Part shown: piece after piece, positions 51,860 to 60,619 of the stretch
Numbering within the stretch: position 1 is the stretch's first letter
Layout of the letters: every line of letters begins with the position of its first letter
NCBI GenBank assembly: GCA_051747265.1
Contig: JBNJFY010000004.1
Span: forward strand, 372,001 to 436,000
DNA length: 64,000 bases
Source: JBNJFY01 sp051747265
GTDB taxonomy: Bacteria; Bacteroidota; Rhodothermia; Balneolales; Balneolaceae
Direction: 5' to 3'
The notes under the pieces: model-generated
Database searches by the model: none
What the model was told of the DNA's origin: nothing
What the model saw: only the letters and a program-made list of their open reading frames with translations
Made by a program: the position numbers and the translations under genes

Positions 51860-52837
51860 ATGAAAACCATTTTATCAGGCATTCAACCGAGCGGAAAACT
51901 GCATCTGGGTAACTACTTCGGCGCCATGCGTCAACATCTGGAAATGCAGGAGAAGGGAGATGCGTTCTATTTTATTGCCAACTACCATTCCCTGACGTCG
52001 CTCAATGACGGCGAGCAGTTGCGCCAAAATACCATTGATGTCACGCTGGATTACCTGGCACTTGGGCTGGATCCCAACAAAGCCACCTTCTTCGCCCAAA
52101 GTGATGTGCCGCAGGTGACTGAGTTGGCCTGGATTTTAGGAACACTGACCCCGGTAAGTCTGATGGAAAAAGGGGTTTCCTATAAAGACAAAGTGGCGCA
52201 AGGTTTAAAACCGAATATCGGGCTGTTTACCTATCCCATTCTGCAGGCCGCCGATATCCTGATTTACAATTCGGACATCGTGCCGGTGGGGCAAGACCAA
52301 AAGCAGAACCTGGAGATCGCCCGCGATCTGGCCGGGAAGTTTAACCATACCTACGATGGTGAATATCTAAAAGAACCCGAGCCGCACATCGTTGAATCTG
52401 TAGCCATAGTACCCGGTATCGATGGCCGCAAAATGAGTAAGTCCTATGGCAACACCATCGACATTTTTGATGAAGGTAAGCAGTTGAAAAAACGCGTCAT
52501 GTCCATCGAAACGGATTCCACGCCGCTGGATGAACCCAGTGATCCCGATACATGTAATGTGTACGCTTTAATCAAGCTGTTTGCCGAACCGGCTCAGGCC
52601 AAAGAGATTGCTGAAAAATACCGCGCGGGTGGCTATGGATACGGTCACGCCAAAAAGGAACTATTGGGCCTGATCAAAGACCACTTCGCCGAAGCCCGCG
52701 AGCGTCGCAAGGAGCTGGCCAAGGATATGGATTACGTATTCGACGTCCTCCGCGAAGGCAGCAAAAAAGCCCGCGAACGCGCCGAAACCGTGATGGAGCC
52801 CATCCGCGAAGTCACCGGCATTGTGCGCAATTTCTGA
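51860..52837 (+). CDS. trpS: Tryptophanyl-tRNA synthetase
   Basis: A 325-aa class I synthetase that charges tRNA-Trp. The N-terminus SGIQPSGKLHLGNYFGA carries the HIGH-equivalent HLGN, and GRKMSKSYGNTI is the KMSKS loop (about 191-202). Length is normal for bacterial TrpRS. It lies inside the trp operon, 25 bp after trpE with AAGGAG close to its ATG, so it should be induced by tryptophan starvation through the same attenuator. A 84-bp gap with a long-loop hairpin separates it from trpG. Confidence 0.96.
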   Translation: MKTILSGIQPSGKLHLGNYFGAMRQHLEMQEKGDAFYFIANYHSLTSLNDGEQLRQNTIDVTLDYLALGLDPNKATFFAQSDVPQVTELAWILGTLTPVSLMEKGVSYKDKVAQGLKPNIGLFTYPILQAADILIYNSDIVPVGQDQKQNLEIARDLAGKFNHTYDGEYLKEPEPHIVESVAIVPGIDGRKMSKSYGNTIDIFDEGKQLKKRVMSIETDSTPLDEPSDPDTCNVYALIKLFAEPAQAKEIAEKYRAGGYGYGHAKKELLGLIKDHFAEARERRKELAKDMDYVFDVLREGSKKARERAETVMEPIREVTGIVRNF

Positions 52838-52842
52838 TGCGG

Positions 52843-52892
52843 ACGACGGACCACAGACTACGGTCGTTTGTCTTCCGATGTCCGTCGTTTTT
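52843..52892 (+). repeat. Inverted repeat in trpS-trpG gap
   Basis: ACGACGGAC (52843-52851) pairs with GTCCGTCGT (52880-52888), followed by TTTTT, with a 28-nt loop that is itself made of related GAC/CGG steps. It could be a weak terminator or processing site, or a member of the degenerate CGGACGACGGACC-type dispersed repeats. The long loop argues against efficient termination. Confidence 0.4.
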
Positions 52893-52921
52893 CAAATTCG
52901 ATAACCTAATTAACTACCGGA

Positions 52922-53512
52922 ATGATATTCATAATCGACAACTACGACTCCTTCACCTACAACCTGGTGAATCTGGTGGCTCAGGAAACTGAGGATTACC
53001 GGGTGGTGCGCAATGATGATCTAAGCGTAGCCGAGGTGAATAAGCTGGCGCCACAGGGCGTACTAATTTCCCCCGGACCCGGTCGGCCCGAAGACGCGGG
53101 CATTTCCGTAGAGCTGATCAAGCAGGCGAAGGAGCAATATGCGGTGTTGGGCGTATGTCTGGGGCATCAGGCCATCGGTCAGGCATTTGGGGCGGAAGTG
53201 ACTCACGCGCCGGAGCTCATGCATGGTAAAACCTCGCCAGTCACCCATGACAATCGGAGTATTTTCGAAGGCGTGGAAAATCCATTTACCGCTACACGAT
53301 ATCATTCCCTGGTGTTGGATCCAGATACCATTCCCGACCAGTTGGAAATAACCGCCCGCACCGACTCGGTGATTATGGGAGTTCGACATAAGCGTTGGCC
53401 CATTGAGGGCATTCAATTTCATCCCGAGAGCGTGTTGACCACCGAAGGTCCGAAGCTGATTCGCCAGTGGGTGAAACAGGTTCGGGCACGCTCTTCGGCA
53501 CCCATCGCTTAA
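52922..53512 (+). CDS. trpG: Anthranilate synthase component II (glutamine amidotransferase)
   Basis: A 196-aa class I amidotransferase that supplies ammonia to TrpE. The triad is C79 (VLGVCLGHQAIG), H167 and E169 (IQFHPES). ISPGPGRPEDAG forms the oxyanion-hole region. Stand-alone trpG between trpS and trpD; it could also serve 4-amino-4-deoxychorismate synthase, as TrpG does in some bacteria, but the operon context favours Trp synthesis. TrpD starts 26 bp downstream. Confidence 0.95.
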   Translation: MIFIIDNYDSFTYNLVNLVAQETEDYRVVRNDDLSVAEVNKLAPQGVLISPGPGRPEDAGISVELIKQAKEQYAVLGVCLGHQAIGQAFGAEVTHAPELMHGKTSPVTHDNRSIFEGVENPFTATRYHSLVLDPDTIPDQLEITARTDSVIMGVRHKRWPIEGIQFHPESVLTTEGPKLIRQWVKQVRARSSAPIA

Positions 53513-53538
53513 TTTCGACTCCCAATTTTACTAACAGC

Positions 53539-54588
53539 ATGATCACCATGGATACTTTTGGACAACTATTAGAACAAATCGTACACGGAGAAGATCTCAG
53601 CACCGATCAAGCTGAATCCGCACTTCAACAAATTATTACCGGGAAAATACCCGATGAACGTATCTCCGCCTTTTTATTTGGAATGCGCCAAAAAGGCGAG
53701 ACCGTGGAAGAACTCACCGCTTTTGTGAACGTAATGCGGGAGGCCTCGGTGACTATCGATGTGGACACCACCCAGGCGGTAGACCTCTGTGGAACCGGCG
53801 GCGATCACTCGGGCACCTTTAACATCTCTACGGCAGCCATGTTTGTGGTAGCCGGAGCCGGGGTGCCGGTGCTCAAGCACGGGAATCGCAGCGTATCCAG
53901 TAAAAGTGGTAGCGCAGATGTCCTGGAAGCGCTGGGTATCCAGCCGGATCTGTCCAAAGAGGCGGTGGAGCAAACTTACTCAGAAACAGAAATGGCGTTT
54001 ATGTTTGCCCCCAACTTTCATCCGGCCATGAAGCACGTGATGCCCGCGCGACGAAGTCTGGCCATGCGCACCTTCTTCAACGTGTTGGGACCGCTGCTCA
54101 ATCCAGCAGGGGTGAAGCGCCAGGTGATCGGTGCTTTTAACCGGGAGACCGCTCGCACCATTGCCCAAATTTTATCTAACCTGGATACCGAGTTCGCCTA
54201 CACCGTGAATGCCCACGACGGCCTGGATGAATTCAGCGTGACCGCGGCCTCCGAAGTCTTTGAACTGAACGGAGCACTGGTTTCCGAGGCCATCCGGTTC
54301 CAGCCGGAGGATCTGGAACTGGAACGAGCCGAGCTGGACGATCTCCAGGGCGGTGATGCGGAGTATAACGCTCAAATTATCACCGATATCTTGCAAGGGA
54401 AGGCCAAACAAGCGCAAGAGAATATTGTGGCACTGAACGCCGCCTTTGCCATCCAGGCTTCGGGCCAAACGGATACCCTGAAAGAGGCCCTGGCGATGGC
54501 CAGAGAAAGCATTGCCAGTGGAGCAGCGGAGCAAAAAATGAAGGTCTTCGCTCAATCCACTCAAGAAGCCAAACTGGTGAAGTTATAA
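53539..54588 (+). CDS. trpD: Anthranilate phosphoribosyltransferase
   Basis: Transfers phosphoribose from PRPP to anthranilate. CGTGGDHSGTFNIST binds PRPP, and KHGNRSVSSKSGSADVLEALG and ARRSLAMRTFFNVLGPLLNP are the other family blocks. I take the ATG at 53539 (MITMDTFGQLL); the open frame extends upstream over the trpG end but that part is not family-like, and the ATG at 53548 is an alternative. About 349 aa, normal length. Confidence 0.94.
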   Translation: MITMDTFGQLLEQIVHGEDLSTDQAESALQQIITGKIPDERISAFLFGMRQKGETVEELTAFVNVMREASVTIDVDTTQAVDLCGTGGDHSGTFNISTAAMFVVAGAGVPVLKHGNRSVSSKSGSADVLEALGIQPDLSKEAVEQTYSETEMAFMFAPNFHPAMKHVMPARRSLAMRTFFNVLGPLLNPAGVKRQVIGAFNRETARTIAQILSNLDTEFAYTVNAHDGLDEFSVTAASEVFELNGALVSEAIRFQPEDLELERAELDDLQGGDAEYNAQIITDILQGKAKQAQENIVALNAAFAIQASGQTDTLKEALAMARESIASGAAEQKMKVFAQSTQEAKLVKL

Positions 54589-54598
54589 TTCAAAAGTA

Positions 54599-54685
54599 TC
54601 TCGCAAATTTGCGCAGATGAAACGCTGAGTTACGCAGAATAATTTCTAAAAAACTCTGCGCCTAACTCAGCGAAACTCTACGAGA
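54599..54685. repeat. Palindromic repeat element between trpD and trpC
   Basis: An 87-bp element with near-inverted ends (TCTCGCAAA at the left, complement of TCTCGTAGAG at the right) and a strong internal inverted repeat CGCTGAGTTACGCAGA / TCTGCGCCTAACTCAGCG. Its words (CTCTGCG, ACTCAGCG) are those of dispersed palindromic repeats seen in many FCB-group genomes, which suggests a mobile hairpin element. It fills most of the 114-bp trpD-trpC gap and would form a stable stem in the operon mRNA. Confidence 0.6.
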
Positions 54686-54702
54686 AGCTAAGATCATCAT
54701 TT

Positions 54703-55530
54703 ATGGGTACGATTCTGGATGAAATAGTGGAGAAGACCAAAGACGACCTGAACAAGCGTCGGAAGAAGGTGCACTTCAGTGATTTTCGCAGCTTTGAATG
54801 GTACGAGGATCAGCGGCGTGATTTTGGCGGACGGATTGGGCAGCAGCCCGGGGTGGGTGTCATCGCCGAGGTTAAAAAAGCCTCGCCATCCAAAGGCGTT
54901 ATTCGACCCGATTTCGATGCGGTGGATATCGCCCGTCAATATGATGAGGCGGGAGCCGCGGCCATATCTGTACTCACCGATGTGCCTTTTTTCCAAGGGG
55001 AGCTCGATTTTCTATCCCGGATCCGCCCGGAAGTAGAAGCTCCTTTGCTACGCAAGGATTTCATCATTGATCCCTACCAGGTGGAGGAGGCTCGAGCCTA
55101 CGGGGCCGATGCCGTGCTGTTAATCGCTACCATTACCGAAGGCAACCAATTGCCCGAATTATTGCACGCCACCCAAGAAGCCGAATTGCAGGCTCTGGTG
55201 GAGTGCTACCACGAACAGGAATTGCTGAATCTGCCCTGGAAGCTGGTTGACATCGTGGGTGTCAATAATCGCGATTTAAATACGTTTAAAGTAAATGTAC
55301 ACCGGGGCATCGAAATTCTGCAGCAGGCGCCCGATGATACGATTACTGTATCGGAAAGTGGATTAACTTCATCAGAAGATTTGGACATGCTGTTTGAAGC
55401 AGATATTCACGGGGCACTGATTGGAGAACATCTGGTTCGTCAACCTAAACCGGGGCTTGCATTGAAGCAAATGCTTGACGAACATCACCACCGCAGTCTG
55501 GACACCCAGGCTACCGAAGAAATGGAATGA
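54703..55530 (+). CDS. trpC: Indole-3-glycerol-phosphate synthase
   Basis: A 275-aa TIM-barrel enzyme closing the indole ring. VIAEVKKASPSKGVIRPDFD at about 55-75 is the signature, followed by LLRKDFIIDPYQ, VGVNNRDLNTFKV and VSESGLTS. It is a separate gene rather than a fusion with TrpF, which follows 21 bp downstream. The palindromic element immediately upstream may affect the relative expression of this distal part of the operon. Confidence 0.95.
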   Translation: MGTILDEIVEKTKDDLNKRRKKVHFSDFRSFEWYEDQRRDFGGRIGQQPGVGVIAEVKKASPSKGVIRPDFDAVDIARQYDEAGAAAISVLTDVPFFQGELDFLSRIRPEVEAPLLRKDFIIDPYQVEEARAYGADAVLLIATITEGNQLPELLHATQEAELQALVECYHEQELLNLPWKLVDIVGVNNRDLNTFKVNVHRGIEILQQAPDDTITVSESGLTSSEDLDMLFEADIHGALIGEHLVRQPKPGLALKQMLDEHHHRSLDTQATEEME

Positions 55531-55551
55531 AAACGATCTAATTTCAACCAA

Positions 55552-56232
55552 ATGTTTGCCGACGAAACGCAGCGTACCAACGTCAAAATTTGTGGACTCA
55601 CCAACCTGGAAGATGCCCGATTCGCCTCCGGGGCCTTAGCCGATTATTTGGGCTTTATCTTTTACGAAGACAGCAAACGCTATATTGAGCCGGGACAAGC
55701 CGGAGCCATCATCAACTGGATTGAAGGGCCCCAATGCGTAGGGGTATTTGTCAACCAGCCCATGGATGATGTAAATAACATTGCCCGTCAAACCGGCATT
55801 GATCTGATTCAACTGCACGGTAACGAATCGCCTGAATACGCTGATCTACTGGACAAACCGGTCATCAAGGCGATCCATGTAGCAGAAGGAGATACGCTTT
55901 CCGATTTACGCGAAAAAATGCGGCCTTACCAGGGCAAAGTGGAACATTTCCTATTTGATACCAAGGATGTGGCCCAGTGGGGTGGAACCGGCCGCTCCTT
56001 CGATTGGACCATGCTGGAGGATCTCAGTGAAGATTATGACTTCTTCCTTTCTGGTGGTATCAATCCGGATAATGTAGAAGAAGCGTGTAAACAAGTGCAG
56101 CCGTTTGCCATCGATCTGGCTACCGGCGTAGAAATTGACGATCAACCCGGTCAAAAAGATTACGACAAAGTGGAAGCGCTCTTCGAACAAATGCGCTCCA
56201 TCTGGAAGCGCCAGGAGATAGGCGAACTTTAA
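55552..56232 (+). CDS. trpF: Phosphoribosylanthranilate isomerase
   Basis: A 226-aa TIM-barrel isomerase. VKICGLTNLEDARFA near the N-terminus carries the catalytic Cys; LIQLHGNESPEY, FLFDTKDVAQWGGTGRSFDW and FLSGGINPDNVEEA (about 164-177) follow, with the general acid Asp in the FDTK block. It provides substrate to TrpC. Gaps are 21 bp upstream and 30 bp to trpB. Confidence 0.94.
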   Translation: MFADETQRTNVKICGLTNLEDARFASGALADYLGFIFYEDSKRYIEPGQAGAIINWIEGPQCVGVFVNQPMDDVNNIARQTGIDLIQLHGNESPEYADLLDKPVIKAIHVAEGDTLSDLREKMRPYQGKVEHFLFDTKDVAQWGGTGRSFDWTMLEDLSEDYDFFLSGGINPDNVEEACKQVQPFAIDLATGVEIDDQPGQKDYDKVEALFEQMRSIWKRQEIGEL

Positions 56233-56262
56233 CTAATATTTTGAACGCAACTATTTAACATC

Positions 56263-57486
56263 ATGAGCACCGATGTGCAAAAAAATGCAGCCGCCAAAGC
56301 CTATTTGGCACCCACCCGCGATGGGTATTACGGAGAGTTCGGCGGACGATTTGTCCCCGAAATCCTGATTCCCGCGCTCAACGAGCTAGAGCAGGCCTAC
56401 CTGGAAGTGAAAGACGATGAAACGTTCCAGAAAGCTTACCATGATCTGCTCGATGAGTATGTGGGCCGACCCACCAAACTGACCTTTGCCAACCGGCTCA
56501 CCGAATACTACGGCAAAGCCAAGATCTATCTGAAGCGCGAGGATCTGTGTCACACCGGAGCTCACAAGATCAATAATGCTATTGGTCAAATTTTGCTGGC
56601 TCGACGCATGGGCAAGGAGCGCATTATTGCCGAAACCGGGGCCGGCCAACATGGCGTGGCAACTGCTACTGTTTGTGCCAAGTTCGGCATGGATTGCACC
56701 GTGTACATGGGCGCGGAAGACATGGAACGTCAGCAGTTGAATGTAGAGCGGATGCGTCTGCTGGGTACGGTAGTCAAACCGGTGCACAGCGGTTCCAAAA
56801 CGCTCAAAGATGCTACTAACGAGGCCATTCGCGACTGGGTTACCAACGTAGACGAAACCTTTTATATCATTGGATCCGCCGTCGGACCACATCCCTATCC
56901 CATGATGGTGCGTGATTTCCACCGGGTGATCGGTTTGGAAGCACGTTGGCAGTTGGAAGAGCGCGAAGGAGAAGGCACGCTGCCCAACTATATTTTGGCC
57001 TGTGTGGGGGGCGGATCCAACGCCATCGGGATTTTCCACCCGTTTATCGATGAAACCGATATCAAGATGATTGGGGTAGAAGCAGCCGGATTGGGCGCAG
57101 ACACCGATAAAACCGCGGCCACGTTAACCTTGGGTGAGCGTGGGGTGCTGCATGGCTCGTTGAGCTATTTGCTGCAAGATCACAAAGGGCAGGTGCAGCT
57201 GGCGCATTCCATCAGTGCCGGGCTGGATTACCCGGGCATCGGTCCTGAGCACGCCTATTTGCGAGATATCGGTCGGGTTGACTATGTGGGCATCACCGAT
57301 GATCAGGCCATGGAAGGGGTAAAACTGCTCTCTGAGCAGGAAGGGATCATTCCCGCCTTGGAAACGGCACACGCAGTGGCCTACCTGGATCAATTGATGC
57401 CCGAAACCTCCGAAGACGAAATTGTACTGCTTAACTGCTCCGGCCGTGGTGATAAAGATATGTACACCATCGCCAAGCACCGGTAA
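56263..57486 (+). CDS. trpB: Tryptophan synthase beta chain
   Basis: A 407-aa PLP enzyme that joins indole and serine. The Schiff-base Lys is in THTGAHKINNAIGQ-type sequence (here HTGAHKINNAIG, about residues 98-109); AETGAGQHGVATAT, the phosphate-binding GGGSNAIG and the C-terminal SGRGDKD are all present. This is the standard TrpB1 type that pairs with TrpA. TrpA follows 12 bp downstream. Confidence 0.97.
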   Translation: MSTDVQKNAAAKAYLAPTRDGYYGEFGGRFVPEILIPALNELEQAYLEVKDDETFQKAYHDLLDEYVGRPTKLTFANRLTEYYGKAKIYLKREDLCHTGAHKINNAIGQILLARRMGKERIIAETGAGQHGVATATVCAKFGMDCTVYMGAEDMERQQLNVERMRLLGTVVKPVHSGSKTLKDATNEAIRDWVTNVDETFYIIGSAVGPHPYPMMVRDFHRVIGLEARWQLEEREGEGTLPNYILACVGGGSNAIGIFHPFIDETDIKMIGVEAAGLGADTDKTAATLTLGERGVLHGSLSYLLQDHKGQVQLAHSISAGLDYPGIGPEHAYLRDIGRVDYVGITDDQAMEGVKLLSEQEGIIPALETAHAVAYLDQLMPETSEDEIVLLNCSGRGDKDMYTIAKHR

Positions 57487-57498
57487 TTCACGTTTTAA

Positions 57499-58338
57499 AT
57501 GATTTCATTCATGCCAGAGACCACCAGCACAAATCGTATTGAAGCCACTTTTCAGCAACACAAACAGCAGGAACCGGATGGAAAACTGGTTAGCCTGTTC
57601 TTAACCGCCGGCTATCCGGATCCGGCCGAAACCGTAGATCTGATTCTGGGCATGGAAGAAGCCGGGGCGGATATGATCGAGCTGGGCATGCCGTTTAGTG
57701 ATCCCTTGGCTGATGGCCCCACCATCCAGTATTCCAGTCAGGTGGCCATTGAGAAGGGCATTGATATCGATCAGATTTTTAAAATCGTCGCCAAGGTGCG
57801 CGAGCAATCCAATATTCCCATTATTTTGATGGGCTACCTGAATCCGGTACTTCGCTACGGTATCGATGGATTTTTCCACAAAGCCGCCGATGCCGGCGTG
57901 GATGGCTTGATCCTGCCTGATGTTCCGCCCGAGGAATCCGGGCTAATGAAGGAAGCGATCAAGCAATACCAATTGCCGCTTATCTATCTGGTGGCTCCCA
58001 ATACCTCCGATGAGCGCATGAAGGAGATCGATGAAGCCAGCAGCGGTTTCGTGTACTGCGTTTCGGTGACCGGCGTAACCGGTGCTCGCGAGGGCGATGA
58101 AGTGGCTCAGTCTGTTGAGCGGTTCATCGACCGGGTGGATGAACAGATTCAGAAGAATCCTACCATGATCGGTTTTGGCATCAAGAGTCATGAGGACGCC
58201 CAGCGAATCGCTAAAAAAGCGGACGGTTTCATCGTGGGCAGTGCGCTGATCGATACCATTCGCTCTCACTATCCTCAGGAGGGATGGAAGGATAAGGTAT
58301 TTGCCTTTGTTAGAGAGTTGAAGTATGGTAAGGCGTAA
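57499..58338 (+). CDS. trpA: Tryptophan synthase alpha chain
   Basis: A 279-aa TIM-barrel lyase that releases indole for TrpB. MIELGMPFSDPLADGPTIQ carries the catalytic Glu, GLILPDVPPEE and FVYCVSVTGVTGAREG are the other family motifs, and GFGIKSHEDA lies near the phosphate site. The start may be the ATG at 57499 or at 57511. It is the last trp gene; a lipoprotein gene follows after 24 bp without a terminator. Confidence 0.96.
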   Translation: MISFMPETTSTNRIEATFQQHKQQEPDGKLVSLFLTAGYPDPAETVDLILGMEEAGADMIELGMPFSDPLADGPTIQYSSQVAIEKGIDIDQIFKIVAKVREQSNIPIILMGYLNPVLRYGIDGFFHKAADAGVDGLILPDVPPEESGLMKEAIKQYQLPLIYLVAPNTSDERMKEIDEASSGFVYCVSVTGVTGAREGDEVAQSVERFIDRVDEQIQKNPTMIGFGIKSHEDAQRIAKKADGFIVGSALIDTIRSHYPQEGWKDKVFAFVRELKYGKA

Positions 58339-58362
58339 TCAATAATCAGTTAAGATTTAGAT

Positions 58363-59466
58363 ATGCAATCGTATCGAACCGTTGCCCAATGGGTAGGCAT
58401 ACTAGCAGTTGTAGGATTTCTTTTCGCCGGATGTGATGGGGATTATCGCAAGAACTCTATCGGATCCCATGGCGATCTGCTGGTGGTGATGGATTCTACT
58501 CAGTTTGAAAGTGAAACCGCCGATGCCATCCGAGAGACCTTCGGAGCTTTTATCCGCACCATTCCCAGCGCTCAGCCCAAGTTTGATCTGCAGTTCACCG
58601 ATTTTACCACGGAAGAAAAATTGGAGCAGATCAAGCGCACGCGCAACGTACTGATTGCCACCCCGCTGGATGCGGAAACCAACGTGGGAACCTGGGTGCG
58701 ATCCATGTTGGGGGATCGGGTAGAAGAATCAGTCCGACAAGGCGAAAATTTCTCCTTTCCCATGGGCGATCAGTGGTATCGCAATCAGTGGGCGGCGATC
58801 GTTACGTCAACCTCGGATTCCGCTTTGGCCAACAAAATCAGACGGGGAGGCGAGTCGCTGGTTCAGGATCTGGTACAGTTGGAAATTGAACGCTGGAAAT
58901 ACGAGATCTACGAGCGCGGTGAGCAGTTGGCCCTCGAAGACTCCTTGTGGGATCAACACGGTTGGAAAATTCGGGTGCAGCACGATTATCAACTGAATAT
59001 CGATACCACCTTTAACGAAGGAGAAACCGGGCTGATTACCATGCGCCGCTTTCTACCCAAAAATGACCGCTGGATCTGGGCTTGGTGGGACAACGAATTT
59101 ACCGATATCGGCCGCATAGACAGCGCCTGGATCACCCAGAAGCGAGACAGTTTGATGAAGCTCTATATTCGAGGTAGCCGGGACGATTCCTATGTGCAAA
59201 CTTCCTACAATCGTCCATACGAAAGTACCTCCTTGGAGATCAACGGCTATTACACCATTGAATCGCGGGGTATCTGGCGGATGACCAACGACGCCATGGC
59301 TGGTCCATTTGTCAACTATGTGATTTACGATGATAAGCAACAGCGGTTGTTCATGTTGGAGTTTGCCCAATTTGCCCCCCGCTACGACAAGCGCCGATTT
59401 GTCCGACAGTTTGAAGCCATGGCACGCACTTTCCAAAGTGACTCCACCTGGAATGAGCGACAGTAA
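58363..59466 (+). CDS. DUF4837 lipoprotein
   Basis: A 367-aa lipoprotein with lipobox LFAGC (Cys at about residue 24). The DUF4837 domain is recognised by GSHGDLLVVMDSTQFESE, NVLIATPLDAETNVGTWV, then RWKYEIYERGEQLALEDSLWDQHGWKI and the C-terminal FMLEFAQFAPRYDKRRFVRQFEAM blocks. Function unknown; common in Bacteroidota and Balneolota. It lies between trpA and bioF on the same strand, and its last 14 bp overlap the bioF start. Confidence 0.88.
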   Translation: MQSYRTVAQWVGILAVVGFLFAGCDGDYRKNSIGSHGDLLVVMDSTQFESETADAIRETFGAFIRTIPSAQPKFDLQFTDFTTEEKLEQIKRTRNVLIATPLDAETNVGTWVRSMLGDRVEESVRQGENFSFPMGDQWYRNQWAAIVTSTSDSALANKIRRGGESLVQDLVQLEIERWKYEIYERGEQLALEDSLWDQHGWKIRVQHDYQLNIDTTFNEGETGLITMRRFLPKNDRWIWAWWDNEFTDIGRIDSAWITQKRDSLMKLYIRGSRDDSYVQTSYNRPYESTSLEINGYYTIESRGIWRMTNDAMAGPFVNYVIYDDKQQRLFMLEFAQFAPRYDKRRFVRQFEAMARTFQSDSTWNERQ

Positions 59467-60619
59467 AGATCCGGCTAATTTAGAACATCGATATTCGACC
59501 TTTAGTCAAGCGCTGGATCAACGCCAGGATTCGGATCGACTGCGTGATTTGGAGGCTATGGATCGGGTGGCGCCATCTAATAATTTTTGTTCCAACGACT
59601 ACTTGGGATTGGCGCAGCATCCGGCCTTGAAAGAGCGAGCCCAGGCATTTATCCAGCAGTGGGGAAACGGGGCCACCGCTTCGCGCTTGGTCTCGGGCAC
59701 CTTGCCGCCGCATCAGCAGGTGGAGCAGAAACTGGCCGATTTTACTCACCGGGAGCGTGCGCTGCTGTTCAATTCCGGCTATCAGGCCAACAGCACGTTG
59801 ATTCCCGCGCTGTGTGACCGTCACACCTTATTGCTGGTGGATAAGCGGGCGCACCATTCGCTGCTGTTTGGCGCCTTGGCCAGTCGAGGACGCATGATCC
59901 GGTTTCGCCACAATGATGTGTCCCATCTTAAAGCGCTACTGGAAAAACGAGCCGGTAGCGCCCAACGCATTATGATCATCACCGAATCGGTATTCAGCAT
60001 GGATGGTGATCGGGCCCCACTGGAAGAGATCGCTGAAGTAGCTGATAACTACGAGGTGCTGTTGTATGTAGACGACGCTCACGCCATTGGAATTTTAGGA
60101 CCCGAGGGACGCGGCCTGGCCAGTCAGGTGGATCGCATCGATCTGCTCATCGGCACGTTTGGGAAAGCATTCGGCTCCTCGGGCGCCTTTGTGGCCGGGG
60201 ATGGCGTGCTCATCGATTATTTGGTTAATTTCTGCTCGGGTTTTATCTACACTACAGGGATGTCGCCGGCGATTTTAGGAGCCGTGGATGCCGCGTTGGA
60301 GACTATTCCGGGGATGAAAGATGAACGCGAGCGGGTGAGCCGATTAGCCGATCAATTGCGAGAAAAATTTCAGAAATTAAATTTAGACAGTGATCGCTCG
60401 GATTCGCAAATCGTGCCCGCCATTGTTGGGGAGGATACAAAAGCCCTTGAACTTGCCGGATACCTTGAGAAGCAAGGCATCATCTGCTCGGCCATCCGAC
60501 CACCCACCGTGCCCGAACATACGGCACGCTTGCGTTTCACGTTAACGGCTTTACATGAGGAAGCCGATCTCACACAACTGATTAATCTGCTGAAAGCATA
60601 CCAAGGAGTACACCATTAA
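59453..60619 (+). CDS. bioF: 8-amino-7-oxononanoate synthase
   Basis: A PLP-dependent alpha-oxoamine synthase joining pimeloyl-ACP (or -CoA) and alanine in biotin synthesis. FCSNDYLGLAQHP, ASRLVSGTLPPHQQVEQKLADF, VDDAHAIGILGPEGRG and the Lys site TFGKAFGSSGAFVAG are diagnostic. I take the ATG at 59453 (MSDSKDPANLE), overlapping the DUF4837 gene by 14 bp; the open frame extends further upstream but only as a shadow of that gene. 388 aa. It starts the bio operon. Confidence 0.94.
   Translation: MSDSKDPANLEHRYSTFSQALDQRQDSDRLRDLEAMDRVAPSNNFCSNDYLGLAQHPALKERAQAFIQQWGNGATASRLVSGTLPPHQQVEQKLADFTHRERALLFNSGYQANSTLIPALCDRHTLLLVDKRAHHSLLFGALASRGRMIRFRHNDVSHLKALLEKRAGSAQRIMIITESVFSMDGDRAPLEEIAEVADNYEVLLYVDDAHAIGILGPEGRGLASQVDRIDLLIGTFGKAFGSSGAFVAGDGVLIDYLVNFCSGFIYTTGMSPAILGAVDAALETIPGMKDERERVSRLADQLREKFQKLNLDSDRSDSQIVPAIVGEDTKALELAGYLEKQGIICSAIRPPTVPEHTARLRFTLTALHEEADLTQLINLLKAYQGVHH

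Noticed and set aside
52843..52892. Strong terminator ending the trpE-trpS transcript
   Set aside because: The stem is good but the loop is 28 nt and the surrounding sequence is repeat-like; trpG is needed with trpE, so termination here seems unlikely.
53467..53538. Upstream extension of trpD overlapping trpG
   Set aside because: The added 24 residues are a frame-shadow of the trpG end and do not resemble TrpD; the ATG at 53539 fits the family.
59330..59452. Upstream extension of bioF inside the DUF4837 gene
   Set aside because: The extra residues are a shadow of DUF4837; BioF-like sequence begins after the ATG at 59453.
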